Below, in pieces: positions 35,223 through 44,496 of a stretch of 64,000 bases of DNA (position 1 is its first letter; the number at the start of each line of letters is the position of its first letter). A program made the translations under genes and the position numbers. Origin of the DNA: Paraburkholderia sp. D15 (lineage in GTDB: Bacteria > Pseudomonadota > Gammaproteobacteria > Burkholderiales > Burkholderiaceae); the NCBI RefSeq assembly GCF_029910215.1, contig NZ_CP110395.1, forward strand, positions 930,001 to 994,000. The letters are read 5' to 3'. A model generated the notes under the pieces. The model was given only the letters and a program-made list of their open reading frames with translations. It searched no databases and was not told the origin of the DNA.

Positions 35223-36311
35223 ATGAGTATCGATCGGGCATTGGTCGACGCCGCTCTCGCGGCCGTCACTGACCCCAACACCGGCCGGCCGTACGCGGCG
35301 GCTAAAAACGTCAGGAACGTGGCCGTGGAGCATGACACGGTCAGTCTTCAGGTGGTACTCGGCTATCCGGCCAAACGGCAGTTCGAGGCGATTCGCGCGC
35401 AGTTCGCGCAAGCGCTTCAGGCCGTGCCGGGCGTGGCGAACGCACGCGTCGAGGTCTCGCAGGACATCGCCGCGCATACCGTGCAGCGCGGCGTGAAACT
35501 CTTGCCGAACGTTAAAAATATCGTCGCCGTGGCGTCGGGCAAGGGCGGCGTCGGCAAGAGCACGACCGCCGTCAATCTCGCGCTCGCGCTGGCGAGCGAG
35601 GGCGCGTCGGTCGGCATTCTCGACGCGGACATCTACGGCCCCTCGCTGCCGATGATGCTCGGCATCGAAGGCCGTCCCGAATCGCCCGACGACAAGTCGA
35701 TGAACCCGATGACCGGTCATGGCCTGCAAGCCAATTCGATCGGCTTTCTGATCGAGCAGGACAACCCGATGGTGTGGCGCGGCCCGATGGCCACGTCAGC
35801 GCTGGAACAGCTGCTGCGGCAGACCAACTGGCAGGATCTCGACTACCTGATCGTCGACATGCCGCCGGGCACCGGCGACATCCAGCTCACGCTGTCGCAG
35901 CGCGTGCCGGTGACCGGCGCGGTGATCGTCACCACGCCGCAGGACATCGCGCTGCTCGACGCGAAGAAGGGCCTCAAGATGTTCGAGAAGGTCGGCATTC
36001 CCATTCTCGGCATCGTCGAGAACATGGGCATGCATATCTGCTCGAATTGCGGCCACGAAGAGCATATCTTCGGCGCCGGCGGCGGCGAGCGGATGGGCAA
36101 GGAATACGGCGTCGACGTGCTGGGCAGCCTGCCGCTCGACATCGCGATCCGCGAGCAGGCCGACTCGGGCAAACCGACCGTCGCGGCCGATCCGGACGGG
36201 CGCATCGCGGAGATCTACCGGTCGATCGCGCGCAAGGTTGCGGTGCATATCGCCGAGCGCGCGCGGGACATGACTTCGAAGTTTCCGAACATCGTCGTGC
36301 AGAACACCTGA
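35223..36311 (+). CDS. apbC: iron-sulfur cluster carrier ATPase
   Basis: An Mrp/NBP35-type P-loop ATPase that carries and delivers [4Fe-4S] clusters. The 362 residues comprise an N-terminal MIP18-like (DUF59) domain (about 1-85), then VASGKGGVGKSTTAVNLALAL, DADIYGPSLPMMLG, VDMPPGTGDIQLTLSQ, and the cluster-binding CSNCG near residue 275 (bridging Cys pair). The ATG follows CACGGAGTCTCA. It stands as a single-gene unit beside the SOD-like lipoprotein gene, 130 bp downstream. Confidence 0.96.
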   Translation: MSIDRALVDAALAAVTDPNTGRPYAAAKNVRNVAVEHDTVSLQVVLGYPAKRQFEAIRAQFAQALQAVPGVANARVEVSQDIAAHTVQRGVKLLPNVKNIVAVASGKGGVGKSTTAVNLALALASEGASVGILDADIYGPSLPMMLGIEGRPESPDDKSMNPMTGHGLQANSIGFLIEQDNPMVWRGPMATSALEQLLRQTNWQDLDYLIVDMPPGTGDIQLTLSQRVPVTGAVIVTTPQDIALLDAKKGLKMFEKVGIPILGIVENMGMHICSNCGHEEHIFGAGGGERMGKEYGVDVLGSLPLDIAIREQADSGKPTVAADPDGRIAEIYRSIARKVAVHIAERARDMTSKFPNIVVQNT

Positions 36312-36442
36312 CTGGCCATCCGGACGAGGCGCTTTGGGGTCGTTTTGGGGTCTATTCGCGGGTGCTCTCGCGGTATCATGTCGGCTTCACAAGTTCGGCT
36401 CGGCGGCCGCAGGGGCGGCCGCCAGGCCGGCAAGAGGATCGC

Positions 36443-36976
36443 ATGGGAAAACGAATCGACGGGCACGCGGTACATGCGTTCATCGTCCTGGCCGCGGGCA
36501 GCGTACTGCTGTGCGGCTGCAGCACGTTCCTGAGACCACAGGAAAAACGCGCCGACGCGCAACTGGTGCCCACCATCGGCAATCAGGCGCGCGGCCTCGT
36601 CACGTTCATCGAGCGTTCGGACGGCGTGCAGGTCACCTACAATCTCGCGGGCTTGCCGCCCAATAGCGACCACGCGTTGCAGGTTCACGAACGCGGCGAC
36701 TGCAATGCCGCGGACGGCGCGAGCGCCGGCGAAGTGTTCTCGCCGGCCGCCGAGCGCCTGAAGGCAGGTGCGCGGGTGGAAGGCGACCTCGGCAATATCC
36801 ACGCGGACGCGAACGGCGTGGCCACCGGCTTCATCGTCGCGCCGGATGTGGCGCTGGACGGCATCCGCTCGGTGCTGCAACGCGCGGTGCTGCTGCATCG
36901 CGATCCGAGCGATTCGTATGCGTATCCGCCGCACGGCGCGGGGCCCGCGCTCGCTTGCGGCCTGATCCGGCAGTAA
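36443..36976 (+). CDS. Cu/Zn superoxide dismutase-like lipoprotein with missing metal ligands
   Basis: A 177-residue secreted protein with a lipobox-like end (VLLCGC, Cys26) and a SodC-type beta-barrel: DHALQVHERGDC, then GDLGNIHADANGVATGFIVA, and AVLLHRDPSD...GPALACGLI. The structural disulfide cysteines (87 and 172), one Cu ligand (His82), the Asp of the Zn site (115) and the late Cu His (152) are kept. The other expected ligands are changed: the first Cu His is Gln80, the bridging His is Val98, and the Zn His positions are Ala/Gly near 108 and Val112. Superoxide dismutation by the usual mechanism is therefore unlikely; it may bind copper or serve structurally. The ATG has AGAGG upstream. 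Confidence 0.82.
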   Translation: MGKRIDGHAVHAFIVLAAGSVLLCGCSTFLRPQEKRADAQLVPTIGNQARGLVTFIERSDGVQVTYNLAGLPPNSDHALQVHERGDCNAADGASAGEVFSPAAERLKAGARVEGDLGNIHADANGVATGFIVAPDVALDGIRSVLQRAVLLHRDPSDSYAYPPHGAGPALACGLIRQ

Positions 36977-37229
36977 GCGGCGCCTCCCGCGCGCCGCTTT
37001 GCGTTCCCCATCACGGCAGCCTGCTCGCGATCGCGTAAAATAAGCGCCTTTCGTCGTCCGCGGCCGTTCGCGGCGGCTTCTCGCGGCGCCTGGCACCAGC
37101 CGGCGCGCAATCAAGGCGCGAAGCCGGAACGCGAAATCACGGCGCAAAGCAAGAAGTTCACTGTCGCCCGGCACTTCCCGGGTTGTTTTCCGTCACACAC
37201 CTGTCATTCACGTCGAGCAGCGTTCACCT

Positions 37230-37799
37230 ATGACTATCAAATCCGACAAGTGGATCCGGCGCATGGCCGAGTCGCACAAGATGATCGAGCCGTTCGTGCC
37301 CGATCAGGTTCGCGTCTCCGAAGACGGCCGGAAGATTGTCAGCTTCGGCACGTCGAGCTACGGCTACGACATTCGCTGCGCCGACGAATTCAAGATCTTC
37401 ACCAACATCAACTCGACCATCGTCGATCCGAAGAACTTCGACGAGAAGTCGTTCGTCGATTTCAAGGGCGACGTGTGCATCATCCCGCCGAATTCGTTCG
37501 CGCTGGCCCGCACGGTCGAGTACTTCCGCATTCCGCGCAGCGTGCTGACCGTGTGCCTCGGCAAGTCCACGTACGCGCGCTGCGGGATCATCGTCAACGT
37601 GACGCCGTTCGAGCCGGAATGGGAAGGGCACGTCACGCTGGAATTCTCGAATACGACACCTTTGCCTGCGAAAATCTACGCGAACGAAGGCGTCGCTCAA
37701 GTGCTGTTCTTCGAAAGCGACGAAATTTGTGAGACGTCGTACGCGGATCGCGGCGGCAAATATCAAGGTCAGCACGGCGTCACGTTGCCCAAGACGTGA
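37230..37799 (+). CDS. dcd: dCTP deaminase
   Basis: Converts dCTP to dUTP for thymidylate supply. The 189 residues match the family throughout: [20 protein letters not shown] at the start, SSYGYDIR, the core [31 protein letters not shown] with the catalytic Glu in WEGHVTLE and the Arg in TYARCG, and a [11 protein letters not shown] end. It lies 87 bp before the decarboxylase gene on the same strand. Confidence 0.97.
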   Translation: MTIKSDKWIRRMAESHKMIEPFVPDQVRVSEDGRKIVSFGTSSYGYDIRCADEFKIFTNINSTIVDPKNFDEKSFVDFKGDVCIIPPNSFALARTVEYFRIPRSVLTVCLGKSTYARCGIIVNVTPFEPEWEGHVTLEFSNTTPLPAKIYANEGVAQVLFFESDEICETSYADRGGKYQGQHGVTLPKT

Positions 37800-37886
37800 C
37801 GCCGGCAGCGTACTGATCCACCAGCTACACCGGGTGACCGCTGCGATTGACAGAATGCAGCGGTCGTTCTTTTTGGAGAATCGCCC

Positions 37887-40172
37887 ATGAAGTTTCGTTT
37901 TCCCGTCGTCATCATCGACGAAGATTTTCGCTCCGAGAACATCTCGGGTTCCGGCATCCGGGCTTTGGCCGAAGCAATCGAGAAAGAAGGCGCGGAAGTC
38001 CTCGGGTTGACGAGCTACGGCGATCTGACGTCGTTCGCGCAGCAGTCGAGCCGCGCGTCGTGCTTCATCCTGTCGATCGACGACGACGAGTTGCTGCCGT
38101 ACGTCGAGAACGTGGTGGTGGAAGGCGAGACGCCGGAGCTGGCCGCCGCGATCGTCGCGCTGCGCGCGTTCGTGACCGAAGTGCGCCGCCGCAACGCGGA
38201 CATTCCGATCTTCCTGTACGGCGAAACGCGCACCTCGCGCCATCTGCCGAACGACATCCTGCGCGAACTGCATGGCTTCATCCACATGTTCGAGGACACG
38301 CCGGAGTTCGTCGCGCGCCATATCATCCGCGAAACCAAGGTGTATCTGGATTCGCTCGCGCCGCCGTTCTTCAAGGAGCTGGTGCAGTACGCGGACGAAG
38401 GGTCGTACTCGTGGCACTGCCCGGGGCACTCGGGCGGCGTGGCGTTCCTGAAGAGCCCGCTCGGCCAGATGTTCCACCAGTTCTTCGGCGAGAACATGCT
38501 GCGCGCGGACGTCTGCAATGCCGTCGACGAACTCGGTCAGCTGCTCGACCACACCGGCCCGGTGGCGGCCTCGGAGCGCAACGCCGCGCGCATTTTCAGC
38601 GCGGACCACGTGTTCTTCGTGACCAACGGCACCTCGACCTCGAACAAGATCGTCTGGCACGGCACGGTCGCGCCGGGCGACATCGTGCTGGTGGACCGCA
38701 ACTGCCACAAGTCGATCCTGCACGCGATCACGATGACTGGCGCGATTCCCGTGTTCCTCACGCCGACGCGCAATAACTTCGGCATCATCGGTCCGATTCC
38801 GCGCAGCGAGTTCGAGCCGGAAAACATCCGCAAGAAGATCGAGGCGAATCCGTTCGCGCGCGAAGCGCTGGCGAAGAACCCGAACCTCAAGCCGCGCATT
38901 CTGACCATCACGCAGAGCACCTACGACGGCGTGATCTACAACGTCGAGATGATCAAGGAAATGCTCGGCGACTGGCTCGACACGCTGCACTTCGACGAAG
39001 CGTGGCTGCCGCATGCCGAGTTCCACGAGTTCTATCAGGACATGCACGCGATCGGCGCGGGCCGTCCGCGCATCGGCGCGCTGGTGTTCGCGACGCACTC
39101 CACGCACAAGCTGCTGGCCGGCATTTCGCAGGCGTCGCAGATCGTCGTGCAGGATTCGAAGAACAGCCGCTTCGACAAGCATCGCTTCAACGAGGCGTAC
39201 CTGATGCACACGTCGACGAGCCCGCAGTACGCGATCATCGCGTCGTGCGACGTGGCCGCCGCGATGATGGAAGCGCCGGGCGGCACCGCGCTGGTCGAGG
39301 AATCGATCGCCGAGGCGCTCGACTTCCGCCGCGCGATGAGCAAGGTCGACGCCGAATACGGCGACGACTGGTTCTTCAAGGTGTGGGGCCCGGACCAGTT
39401 CGCCGAGGAAGGCATCGGTTCGCGCGAGGACTGGATGCTGCGCCCGAACGACGCGTGGCACGGTTTCGGCCCGCTCGCCGAAGGCTTCAACATGCTGGAC
39501 CCGATCAAGGCGACCATCGTCACGCCGGGTCTGGACATGGACGGCGGCTTCGGCGAATCCGGCATTCCGGCCGCGATCGTCACGAAGTATCTGGCGGAGC
39601 ACGGCATCATCGTCGAGAAGACCGGGTTGTACTCGTTCTTCATCATGTTCACGATCGGCATCACGAAGGGCCGCTGGAACTCGATGGTCACCGAACTGCA
39701 GCAGTTCAAGGACGACTACGACAACAACCAGCCGCTGTGGCGCGTGCTGCCCGAGTTCGTTTCGCATCATCCGATGTACGAACGCGTCGGCCTGCGCGAT
39801 CTGTGCGAGCAGATTCACAGCGTGTACCGCGCGAACGACATCGCGCGTCTGACCACCGAGATGTACCTGTCGAGCATGGAGCCGGCGATGAAGCCGTCCG
39901 ACGCGTTCGCCAAGCTCGCGCACCGCGAGATCGACCGGGTACCGATCGACGAACTCGAAGGCCGCGTCACGTCGATCCTGTTGACGCCGTACCCGCCGGG
40001 TATTCCGCTGCTGATTCCGGGCGAACGCTTCAACAAGACCATCGTCAACTATCTGCGTTTCGCGCGCGAGTTCAACGAGCGCTTCCCGGGCTTCCATACG
40101 GATATCCACGGGCTGGTCGGCGAAACGGTCAACGGGCGCATCGAGTACTTCGTCGATTGCGTGCGCGTTTGA
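37887..40172 (+). CDS. Orn/Lys/Arg decarboxylase, biodegradative type
   Basis: A PLP-dependent decarboxylase of 761 residues built as in AdiA/CadA/SpeF: an N-terminal response-regulator-like wing domain (VVIIDEDFRSENISGSG..., residues 1-130), the PLP core with HCPGHSGG, TNGTSTSNKIV and the cofactor Lys408 in ATHSTHKLLAG, and a C-terminal domain with PPGIPLLIPGERF. The full fold is intact. Whether arginine, lysine or ornithine is the substrate cannot be decided from motifs; the length and TSTSPQYAIIASCD region fit the arginine/lysine group. The next gene starts 2 bp after its stop. Confidence 0.9.
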   Translation: MKFRFPVVIIDEDFRSENISGSGIRALAEAIEKEGAEVLGLTSYGDLTSFAQQSSRASCFILSIDDDELLPYVENVVVEGETPELAAAIVALRAFVTEVRRRNADIPIFLYGETRTSRHLPNDILRELHGFIHMFEDTPEFVARHIIRETKVYLDSLAPPFFKELVQYADEGSYSWHCPGHSGGVAFLKSPLGQMFHQFFGENMLRADVCNAVDELGQLLDHTGPVAASERNAARIFSADHVFFVTNGTSTSNKIVWHGTVAPGDIVLVDRNCHKSILHAITMTGAIPVFLTPTRNNFGIIGPIPRSEFEPENIRKKIEANPFAREALAKNPNLKPRILTITQSTYDGVIYNVEMIKEMLGDWLDTLHFDEAWLPHAEFHEFYQDMHAIGAGRPRIGALVFATHSTHKLLAGISQASQIVVQDSKNSRFDKHRFNEAYLMHTSTSPQYAIIASCDVAAAMMEAPGGTALVEESIAEALDFRRAMSKVDAEYGDDWFFKVWGPDQFAEEGIGSREDWMLRPNDAWHGFGPLAEGFNMLDPIKATIVTPGLDMDGGFGESGIPAAIVTKYLAEHGIIVEKTGLYSFFIMFTIGITKGRWNSMVTELQQFKDDYDNNQPLWRVLPEFVSHHPMYERVGLRDLCEQIHSVYRANDIARLTTEMYLSSMEPAMKPSDAFAKLAHREIDRVPIDELEGRVTSILLTPYPPGIPLLIPGERFNKTIVNYLRFAREFNERFPGFHTDIHGLVGETVNGRIEYFVDCVRV

Positions 40173-40174
40173 CG

Positions 40175-40915
40175 ATGCGGGGGATCGCGCTTCGGCCGCT
40201 CGGGGAGCGCGCGCTGCGCTTGCCGGCGGCGTGTGCGGCGGCGCTCTCGGCTGTGCTGCTGAGCGTGGCGCTTGGCGCGGCGCCATCGCTGGCGCATGCC
40301 GAGGTGGCCGCGGCCGATCCGATCGATGCGTCGATGCGCGCGTGTCTGGCGCGCAGCGACATGTCGTCGACGATGGGACAGGTGCAGTGCATGGACAACG
40401 CGCGGATCGGCTGGAAGACCGCGCTCGACAATGCGTGGCAGCAGCTTCAGCAGAAGTTGCCGCCCGCGCGCCGCAAGCAGTGGGAAAAGAGCCAGACGAG
40501 CTGGCAGGCATCGCGCGATGCCGAGAAGCAACTGCTGGCCGCCGTCTTCGCGACGACGCACGGCACGATGTACGTGCTCGCCGAAGCCGACATGCAGTTA
40601 CAGCCGGTGCGCGACCGTGCGCTTGTGCTGCGTAGCGCGGTCGCCAATACGGGTAACACGCCGGCCGTGCGGTTGCGGGCCTGTCGCGTGGACGCGCAAT
40701 GCGAACACGCGATGTTCGATCTGAACCGCTACTACCGTCGCTTGCAGACGAAGATGCCGGCGCGTTCACGGCCGACGCTGGTGCGCGCGCAACGTGCGTG
40801 GAATGCGTATCTGAACGCCAGCACGCCGTTGCTCGACGAGCGCGGCCGCATCGACATCATCGGTGCGCGGGTGGCGACGCTCAAGCGTTTGTCGGAGACC
40901 GCGGGCAATAGCTGA
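40175..40915 (+). CDS. secreted LprI/DUF1311-type protein, two-repeat
   Basis: A 246-residue exported protein. A signal peptide (about residues 1-38, ending SLAHAEVAA) is followed by a DUF1311/LprI-like segment (MRACLARSDMSSTMGQVQCMDNARIGWKTALDNAWQQLQQKL, then KSQTSWQASRDAE) and a weaker second copy (LRACRVDAQCEHAMFDLNRYYRRLQTKMPAR...RAQRAWNAYLNAS). Members with this pattern include lysozyme inhibitors. The start codon is only 2 bp after the decarboxylase stop, so it is translated from the same message, though its link to that enzyme is unclear. Family assignment is by motif; function inferred. Confidence 0.75.
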   Translation: MRGIALRPLGERALRLPAACAAALSAVLLSVALGAAPSLAHAEVAAADPIDASMRACLARSDMSSTMGQVQCMDNARIGWKTALDNAWQQLQQKLPPARRKQWEKSQTSWQASRDAEKQLLAAVFATTHGTMYVLAEADMQLQPVRDRALVLRSAVANTGNTPAVRLRACRVDAQCEHAMFDLNRYYRRLQTKMPARSRPTLVRAQRAWNAYLNASTPLLDERGRIDIIGARVATLKRLSETAGNS

Positions 40916-40964
40916 GCGCCCGGCGCCGGGCGCGCCGGCAATCTGGTCAATCCCGTCGGTTCAA

Positions 40965-41891
40965 TCAATCCAGCGCGTAGCTTTCCGCCTGCGGCGTCGG
41001 CTGTTGCAGAGCCGGTTCGCCGAGCAGGTCGCGCGTGGCGTCTTCGATCGTTGCGGACATGGTGTTGAGGGCGAGGTCGTTGTCGTCGGTGCCGAAGGGT
41101 TCTTCGATCTGCGACGCGATGGCTTCGTGCGCCATGAACGTGTATGCGACGAACACCGCGAAGACCGGCGTGAAGATGCCGATGCTGTCGACGAGTCCGA
41201 ACGGCAGCGACGCGCAGAAGAAGTAGACCGTGCGATGGATCATCACCGAGTACGCGAACGGCAGCGGCGTGGAGGCGATGCGCTCGCATCCGCCGATGAC
41301 ATCCGACAGACCATTCAGATTTCGATCGAAGGCGTTCACGGCCATGGGGTCGAGCGTACCTGCGCGCGCCTGGCGTTGAACCCATTCGCCGAGGACGAGC
41401 ATCAAGGTAGCGGGCTTATAGCGCGACGAAATGACGCGTTCGAAGAGGGCGGGCGGGAGGCGTTTGGCGAGGTCGTCGGCGGGATCGCTTTTGCGGAGTT
41501 GATGACGGAGCGCGTGGGGGAGGGCGCTGAGCGCGGCGATGAAGGACTGGACGTCTTCTTTGGGTAGCGGATTGTTGGGGAGGGTGAGGATTTCGCGGGT
41601 CAGCGAGCGGGACTCGTTGAGAAGTTGGCCCCAGAGTTTGCGGGCTTCCCACCAGCGGTCGTAGCTGGCGTTATTGCGGAAGCCGAGGAAGACCGCCAGC
41701 GCGATGCCGATCAGCGAGAAGGGAGCGGTGGTGTTGAGATTGATCGAGACGGGCAGCAGATGGTCGTGGGCCGCTACCGCGATGATGGAAATGCACAGGA
41801 TCAGGAAGAGGCGCGGCAGCAGGCGAGGGAGGACGGAGCCTCGCCAGGCCAGTAGCATGCGGAACCAGTGGAGGTGGGGGCGGATGATCAT
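40965..41891 (-). CDS. bestrophin-family anion channel (YneE type)
   Basis: A 308-residue membrane protein of the bacterial bestrophin family, which forms pentameric ion channels. It starts MIIRPHLHWFRMLLAWRGSVLPRLLPRLF, as in YneE, with hydrophobic segments near residues 25-45, 55-75 and 215-260. It includes ALAVFLGFRNNASYDRWWEARKLWGQL, the family's most conserved stretch, and later FVAYTFMAHEAIASQIEEPFGTDDNDLAL. Convergent with the LprI-like gene (49 bp). Its promoter must lie in the 690-bp repeat-laden gap before it. Confidence 0.92.
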   Translation of the reverse strand: MIIRPHLHWFRMLLAWRGSVLPRLLPRLFLILCISIIAVAAHDHLLPVSINLNTTAPFSLIGIALAVFLGFRNNASYDRWWEARKLWGQLLNESRSLTREILTLPNNPLPKEDVQSFIAALSALPHALRHQLRKSDPADDLAKRLPPALFERVISSRYKPATLMLVLGEWVQRQARAGTLDPMAVNAFDRNLNGLSDVIGGCERIASTPLPFAYSVMIHRTVYFFCASLPFGLVDSIGIFTPVFAVFVAYTFMAHEAIASQIEEPFGTDDNDLALNTMSATIEDATRDLLGEPALQQPTPQAESYALD

Positions 41892-41960
41892 GGTTGGGGC
41901 CTTCGGCGGGTTTGGGGGGATTTTAGCGGGTTGGGGTTGGGGTTTTCTTGTGTTGTTAGT

Positions 41961-42145
41961 GGTCTATTAGTGTTGCCCCTGTGCGGGGCGGCACTCACTT
42001 TTCTTTGCCTGCCGCAAAGAAAAGTAAGCAAAAGAAAGCGGCTCACACCGCCAACTCTTAAGCGGAGCCCTCGCACAGCGCTGGTAGTGGCCCATCTGGA
42101 ATCCGTGCCCTCGCGCACTCCGCGCTCGTGACACAGCACTCATTC
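41961..42145 (+). repeat. 185-bp extragenic repeat, copy 1
   Basis: Begins GGTCTATTAG and GTTGCCCCTGTGCGGGGC, continues with the hairpin ACTTTTCTTTGC / GCAAAGAAAAGT (12-bp arms), a conserved AGCGGCTCACACCGC, the block GTAGTGGCCCATCTGGAATC, and ends CGCTCGTGACACAGCACTCA. An inverted second copy lies 178 bp away. The family is recognisable as one repeated in Paraburkholderia-type genomes. Confidence 0.9.
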
Positions 42146-42323
42146 ATCCCGCCTCGCGCACGCGCTCGGCGGCGCGGTCCGCTTAAAACCCGTGGCTTCG
42201 ATTGTGTGGTGGGGGCGTCGGCTACGCCCTGGCGAGGCGCCGAAAAACGGAGTGATTAAAATGTCGAGGCAGAACGATGGAGGGCGGCGTTTGATAGTCG
42301 CGGGGCGCGCGCAGCGCCGCCGG

Positions 42324-42509
42324 AAGAATGACTGCTGTGTCACGAGCGCGGAGTGCGCGGGAGCACGGATTCCAGATGGGCCACTACCGTGGCTGTGCGG
42401 GGAACCCACTTAAGAATTAGCGGTGTGAGCGGCTTTCTCTTGCCTACGTCTCTTTGCCGCGGCAAAGAGACGTAGGTGCCGCCCCGCACAGGGGCAACGC
42501 TAATAGACC
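42324..42509 (-). repeat. 185-bp extragenic repeat, copy 2 (inverted)
   Basis: On the minus strand it follows copy 1 almost base for base over its whole length. Its central hairpin is longer and changed in both arms together: a 32-bp perfect palindrome with half-site CTACGTCTCTTTGCCG. Between the copies (42146-42323) I see no gene. Confidence 0.9.
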
Positions 42510-42515
42510 AAAAGC

Positions 42516-42577
42516 AAAAACCCAGACCAGAAAAAACCCAGACCAGCAAAAAACCCAAACCAGAAAAAAACCCCAAC
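42516..42577. repeat. 15-17-bp tandem repeat next to copy 2
   Basis: About four units of AAAAAACCCAGACCAG with a variable A-run, ending 2 bp before the glk/hexR stop codon. On the minus strand this is T-rich directly after the gene, so it could help transcription stop, although no stem is formed. Confidence 0.8.
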
Positions 42578-42579
42578 AA

Positions 42580-44496
42580 TCAATCCCGCGCCGAAGAAGC
42601 GGCCCCATGACTCAACCAGTCCAGCACAGCACTAGCATCATCATCCGCCCCAACGCGGGCCTTAGCGACCGCCTCCGCCACATCCTCACTCGGCGCAGCC
42701 CGTCGAATCGCCACTCCCACAGCCAGAATATCAATCATCACCAGATGCAGAATCCGCGAAATCATCGACAACTGCGACTCGCGAATTTCAATATGATCGG
42801 TCTCCAAAGCAACGGTAGCCCGCTTCGCCAACGGCGTATTGCTCGACGTAATGGCAATCACCTTAGCCCCCGCCTGCATCGCCACATCCAGCACGCGCAG
42901 CAACTCCGGCGCGCGCCCGGATTTGGACACCGCAACGATCACATCCCCCTTCCCCAACAATGCGGCCGACGCGGCCTGCATATACAGATCGCCATAAGCG
43001 ATGGTCGGAATCCCAAACCGGAAGAACTTGTAGTGCGCATCCTGCGCGACGATGTTCGAATTGCCGAGCCCGTAAAACTCGATACGCCGCGCACCGTTCA
43101 ACAGATCGATCGCGCGCTCGACATGCTCGAAGTTCAGATGCTCGCGCAACTGCAGAATCGCCGACACCGTGTTGTCCAGCACCTTCGCGCCGAAGTCCGT
43201 CGCGGTATCGCCCAGATGCACCTGGCTATGACTCACCGGAATCGTCCCGGTCAACCCGGTCGCCAGCTTCAGCTTGAAATCCGATAGCCCCTGGCAACCC
43301 AGCGAACGGCAGAAACGGATCACCGTCGGCTGACTCACGTCGGCCTTGCGCGCAATGTCGACGATCGGATCGTTGATGATCGAACGCGGATGATTCAACG
43401 CCAGATCGGCCACGCGGCGCTCGGCCGGCGTCAGCGCGTCGCGCATCTGACGGATGCGCTCGAATACGGCAGACGAACTGCCACCCGCGCGATTCGACAA
43501 CTGCTCGGCGAGAATCGCCGACACGCCGAGAAACGCCGGATACTCGGCGGTAATCACATACGTCGGCACGTTCTGCAGATAGGCCTCGAAGCGGCCCTTC
43601 GCCTCGAAACGCCGACGGAACGACGAACGCTCGAAAAACTCGCCCAGCCGCGGCACCACGCCGCCGCCGATATAAATGCCGCCCAGCGCGCCCAGCGTCA
43701 CCGCGATATTGCCGGCGAAGGTGCCGAGAATGCCGCAGAACACGTCGACGGATTCGGCCGCGAGCGGTTCGCCGTCCAGCGCGCGCTTGACGATCTCGAT
43801 CGTGTCGACGTTCGCCGCCACGCGCTTCTTGTCGCGGCCCGCGAGCGCCCGGTAAATCACCTCGATGCCGGGGCCGGCGGCGACCCGCTCGAACGATACG
43901 TGCGACCACTTCTTGCGCGCGTATTGCAGCACGATGTCTTCGCGTTCGTCGGCCGGCGCGAAGGTCGCGTGACCGCCTTCGCTGCCGAGCGCGATCCAGC
44001 GATCGTCGGCGGGAATCAGGCCGGATACGCCCATGCCGGTGCCCGGGCCCAGCAAGCCGATCACGCTGTTCGGCCGGCGCGCACCGCCGCCCACCTGCAC
44101 ACGCTGCGCGTCGGTGAGGCCGGGCAGCGCCATCGCCAGCGCGGTGAAGTCGTTCACGACCAGCAAGGTGTCGAAGCCGAGCGCGCGGCGCGTCGCTTCG
44201 ATCGAAAAGGTCCAGTCGTGGTTGGTCATGCTCACCTGATCGCCGTCGACCGGGTTCGCAATCGCGATCGCCGCGTGATTCACGCGGCCGATTTTGGTGT
44301 CTTTCAGATACCGCTTGATGACCTCGGCCACGCCCGGATATTCCGCGCACGGATAGACCTGCACCGAGCCGATTTCGCCCGGCGAGGTTTCCAGCGCGAA
44401 GCGCGCATTCGTGCCGCCGATGTCGGCCAGCAGCCTCGGTCCATCGGCGTGCTGGCCCGCGCCCGGAACAGCCTTAGTTTGCACACCAGTAGACAT
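42580..44496 (-). CDS. bifunctional glucokinase / HexR-type RpiR regulator
   Basis: A 638-residue fusion. Residues of about 20-340 are a glucokinase ([45 protein letters not shown]) that phosphorylates glucose. Residues of about 345-430 are an RpiR HTH ([24 protein letters not shown]...[28 protein letters not shown]), and residues of about 460-600 a SIS sugar-phosphate domain ([39 protein letters not shown]), the layout of HexR, which senses KDPG. The fusion couples kinase and repressor in one polypeptide. It overlaps pgl by 23 bp as the last gene of zwf-pgl-glk. Confidence 0.94.
   Translation of the reverse strand: MSTGVQTKAVPGAGQHADGPRLLADIGGTNARFALETSPGEIGSVQVYPCAEYPGVAEVIKRYLKDTKIGRVNHAAIAIANPVDGDQVSMTNHDWTFSIEATRRALGFDTLLVVNDFTALAMALPGLTDAQRVQVGGGARRPNSVIGLLGPGTGMGVSGLIPADDRWIALGSEGGHATFAPADEREDIVLQYARKKWSHVSFERVAAGPGIEVIYRALAGRDKKRVAANVDTIEIVKRALDGEPLAAESVDVFCGILGTFAGNIAVTLGALGGIYIGGGVVPRLGEFFERSSFRRRFEAKGRFEAYLQNVPTYVITAEYPAFLGVSAILAEQLSNRAGGSSSAVFERIRQMRDALTPAERRVADLALNHPRSIINDPIVDIARKADVSQPTVIRFCRSLGCQGLSDFKLKLATGLTGTIPVSHSQVHLGDTATDFGAKVLDNTVSAILQLREHLNFEHVERAIDLLNGARRIEFYGLGNSNIVAQDAHYKFFRFGIPTIAYGDLYMQAASAALLGKGDVIVAVSKSGRAPELLRVLDVAMQAGAKVIAITSSNTPLAKRATVALETDHIEIRESQLSMISRILHLVMIDILAVGVAIRRAAPSEDVAEAVAKARVGADDDASAVLDWLSHGAASSARD

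Noticed and set aside
37224..40769. A 1181-codon open frame on the minus strand opposite dcd and the decarboxylase
   Set aside because: It is antisense to two unmistakable enzymes, its product is Arg/His/Asp-rich without any domain, and long antisense frames are usual in such GC-rich DNA.
42192..42413. A 73-codon frame running from between the inverted repeats into copy 2
   Set aside because: It is made in part of repeat sequence, so it will recur with every repeat copy and is not evidence for a gene.
41961..42509. Inverted repeats as ends of an insertion sequence or composite transposon
   Set aside because: Only 178 bp lies between them, with no transposase or obvious target duplication; a non-autonomous element remains possible, but IS status is not supported.
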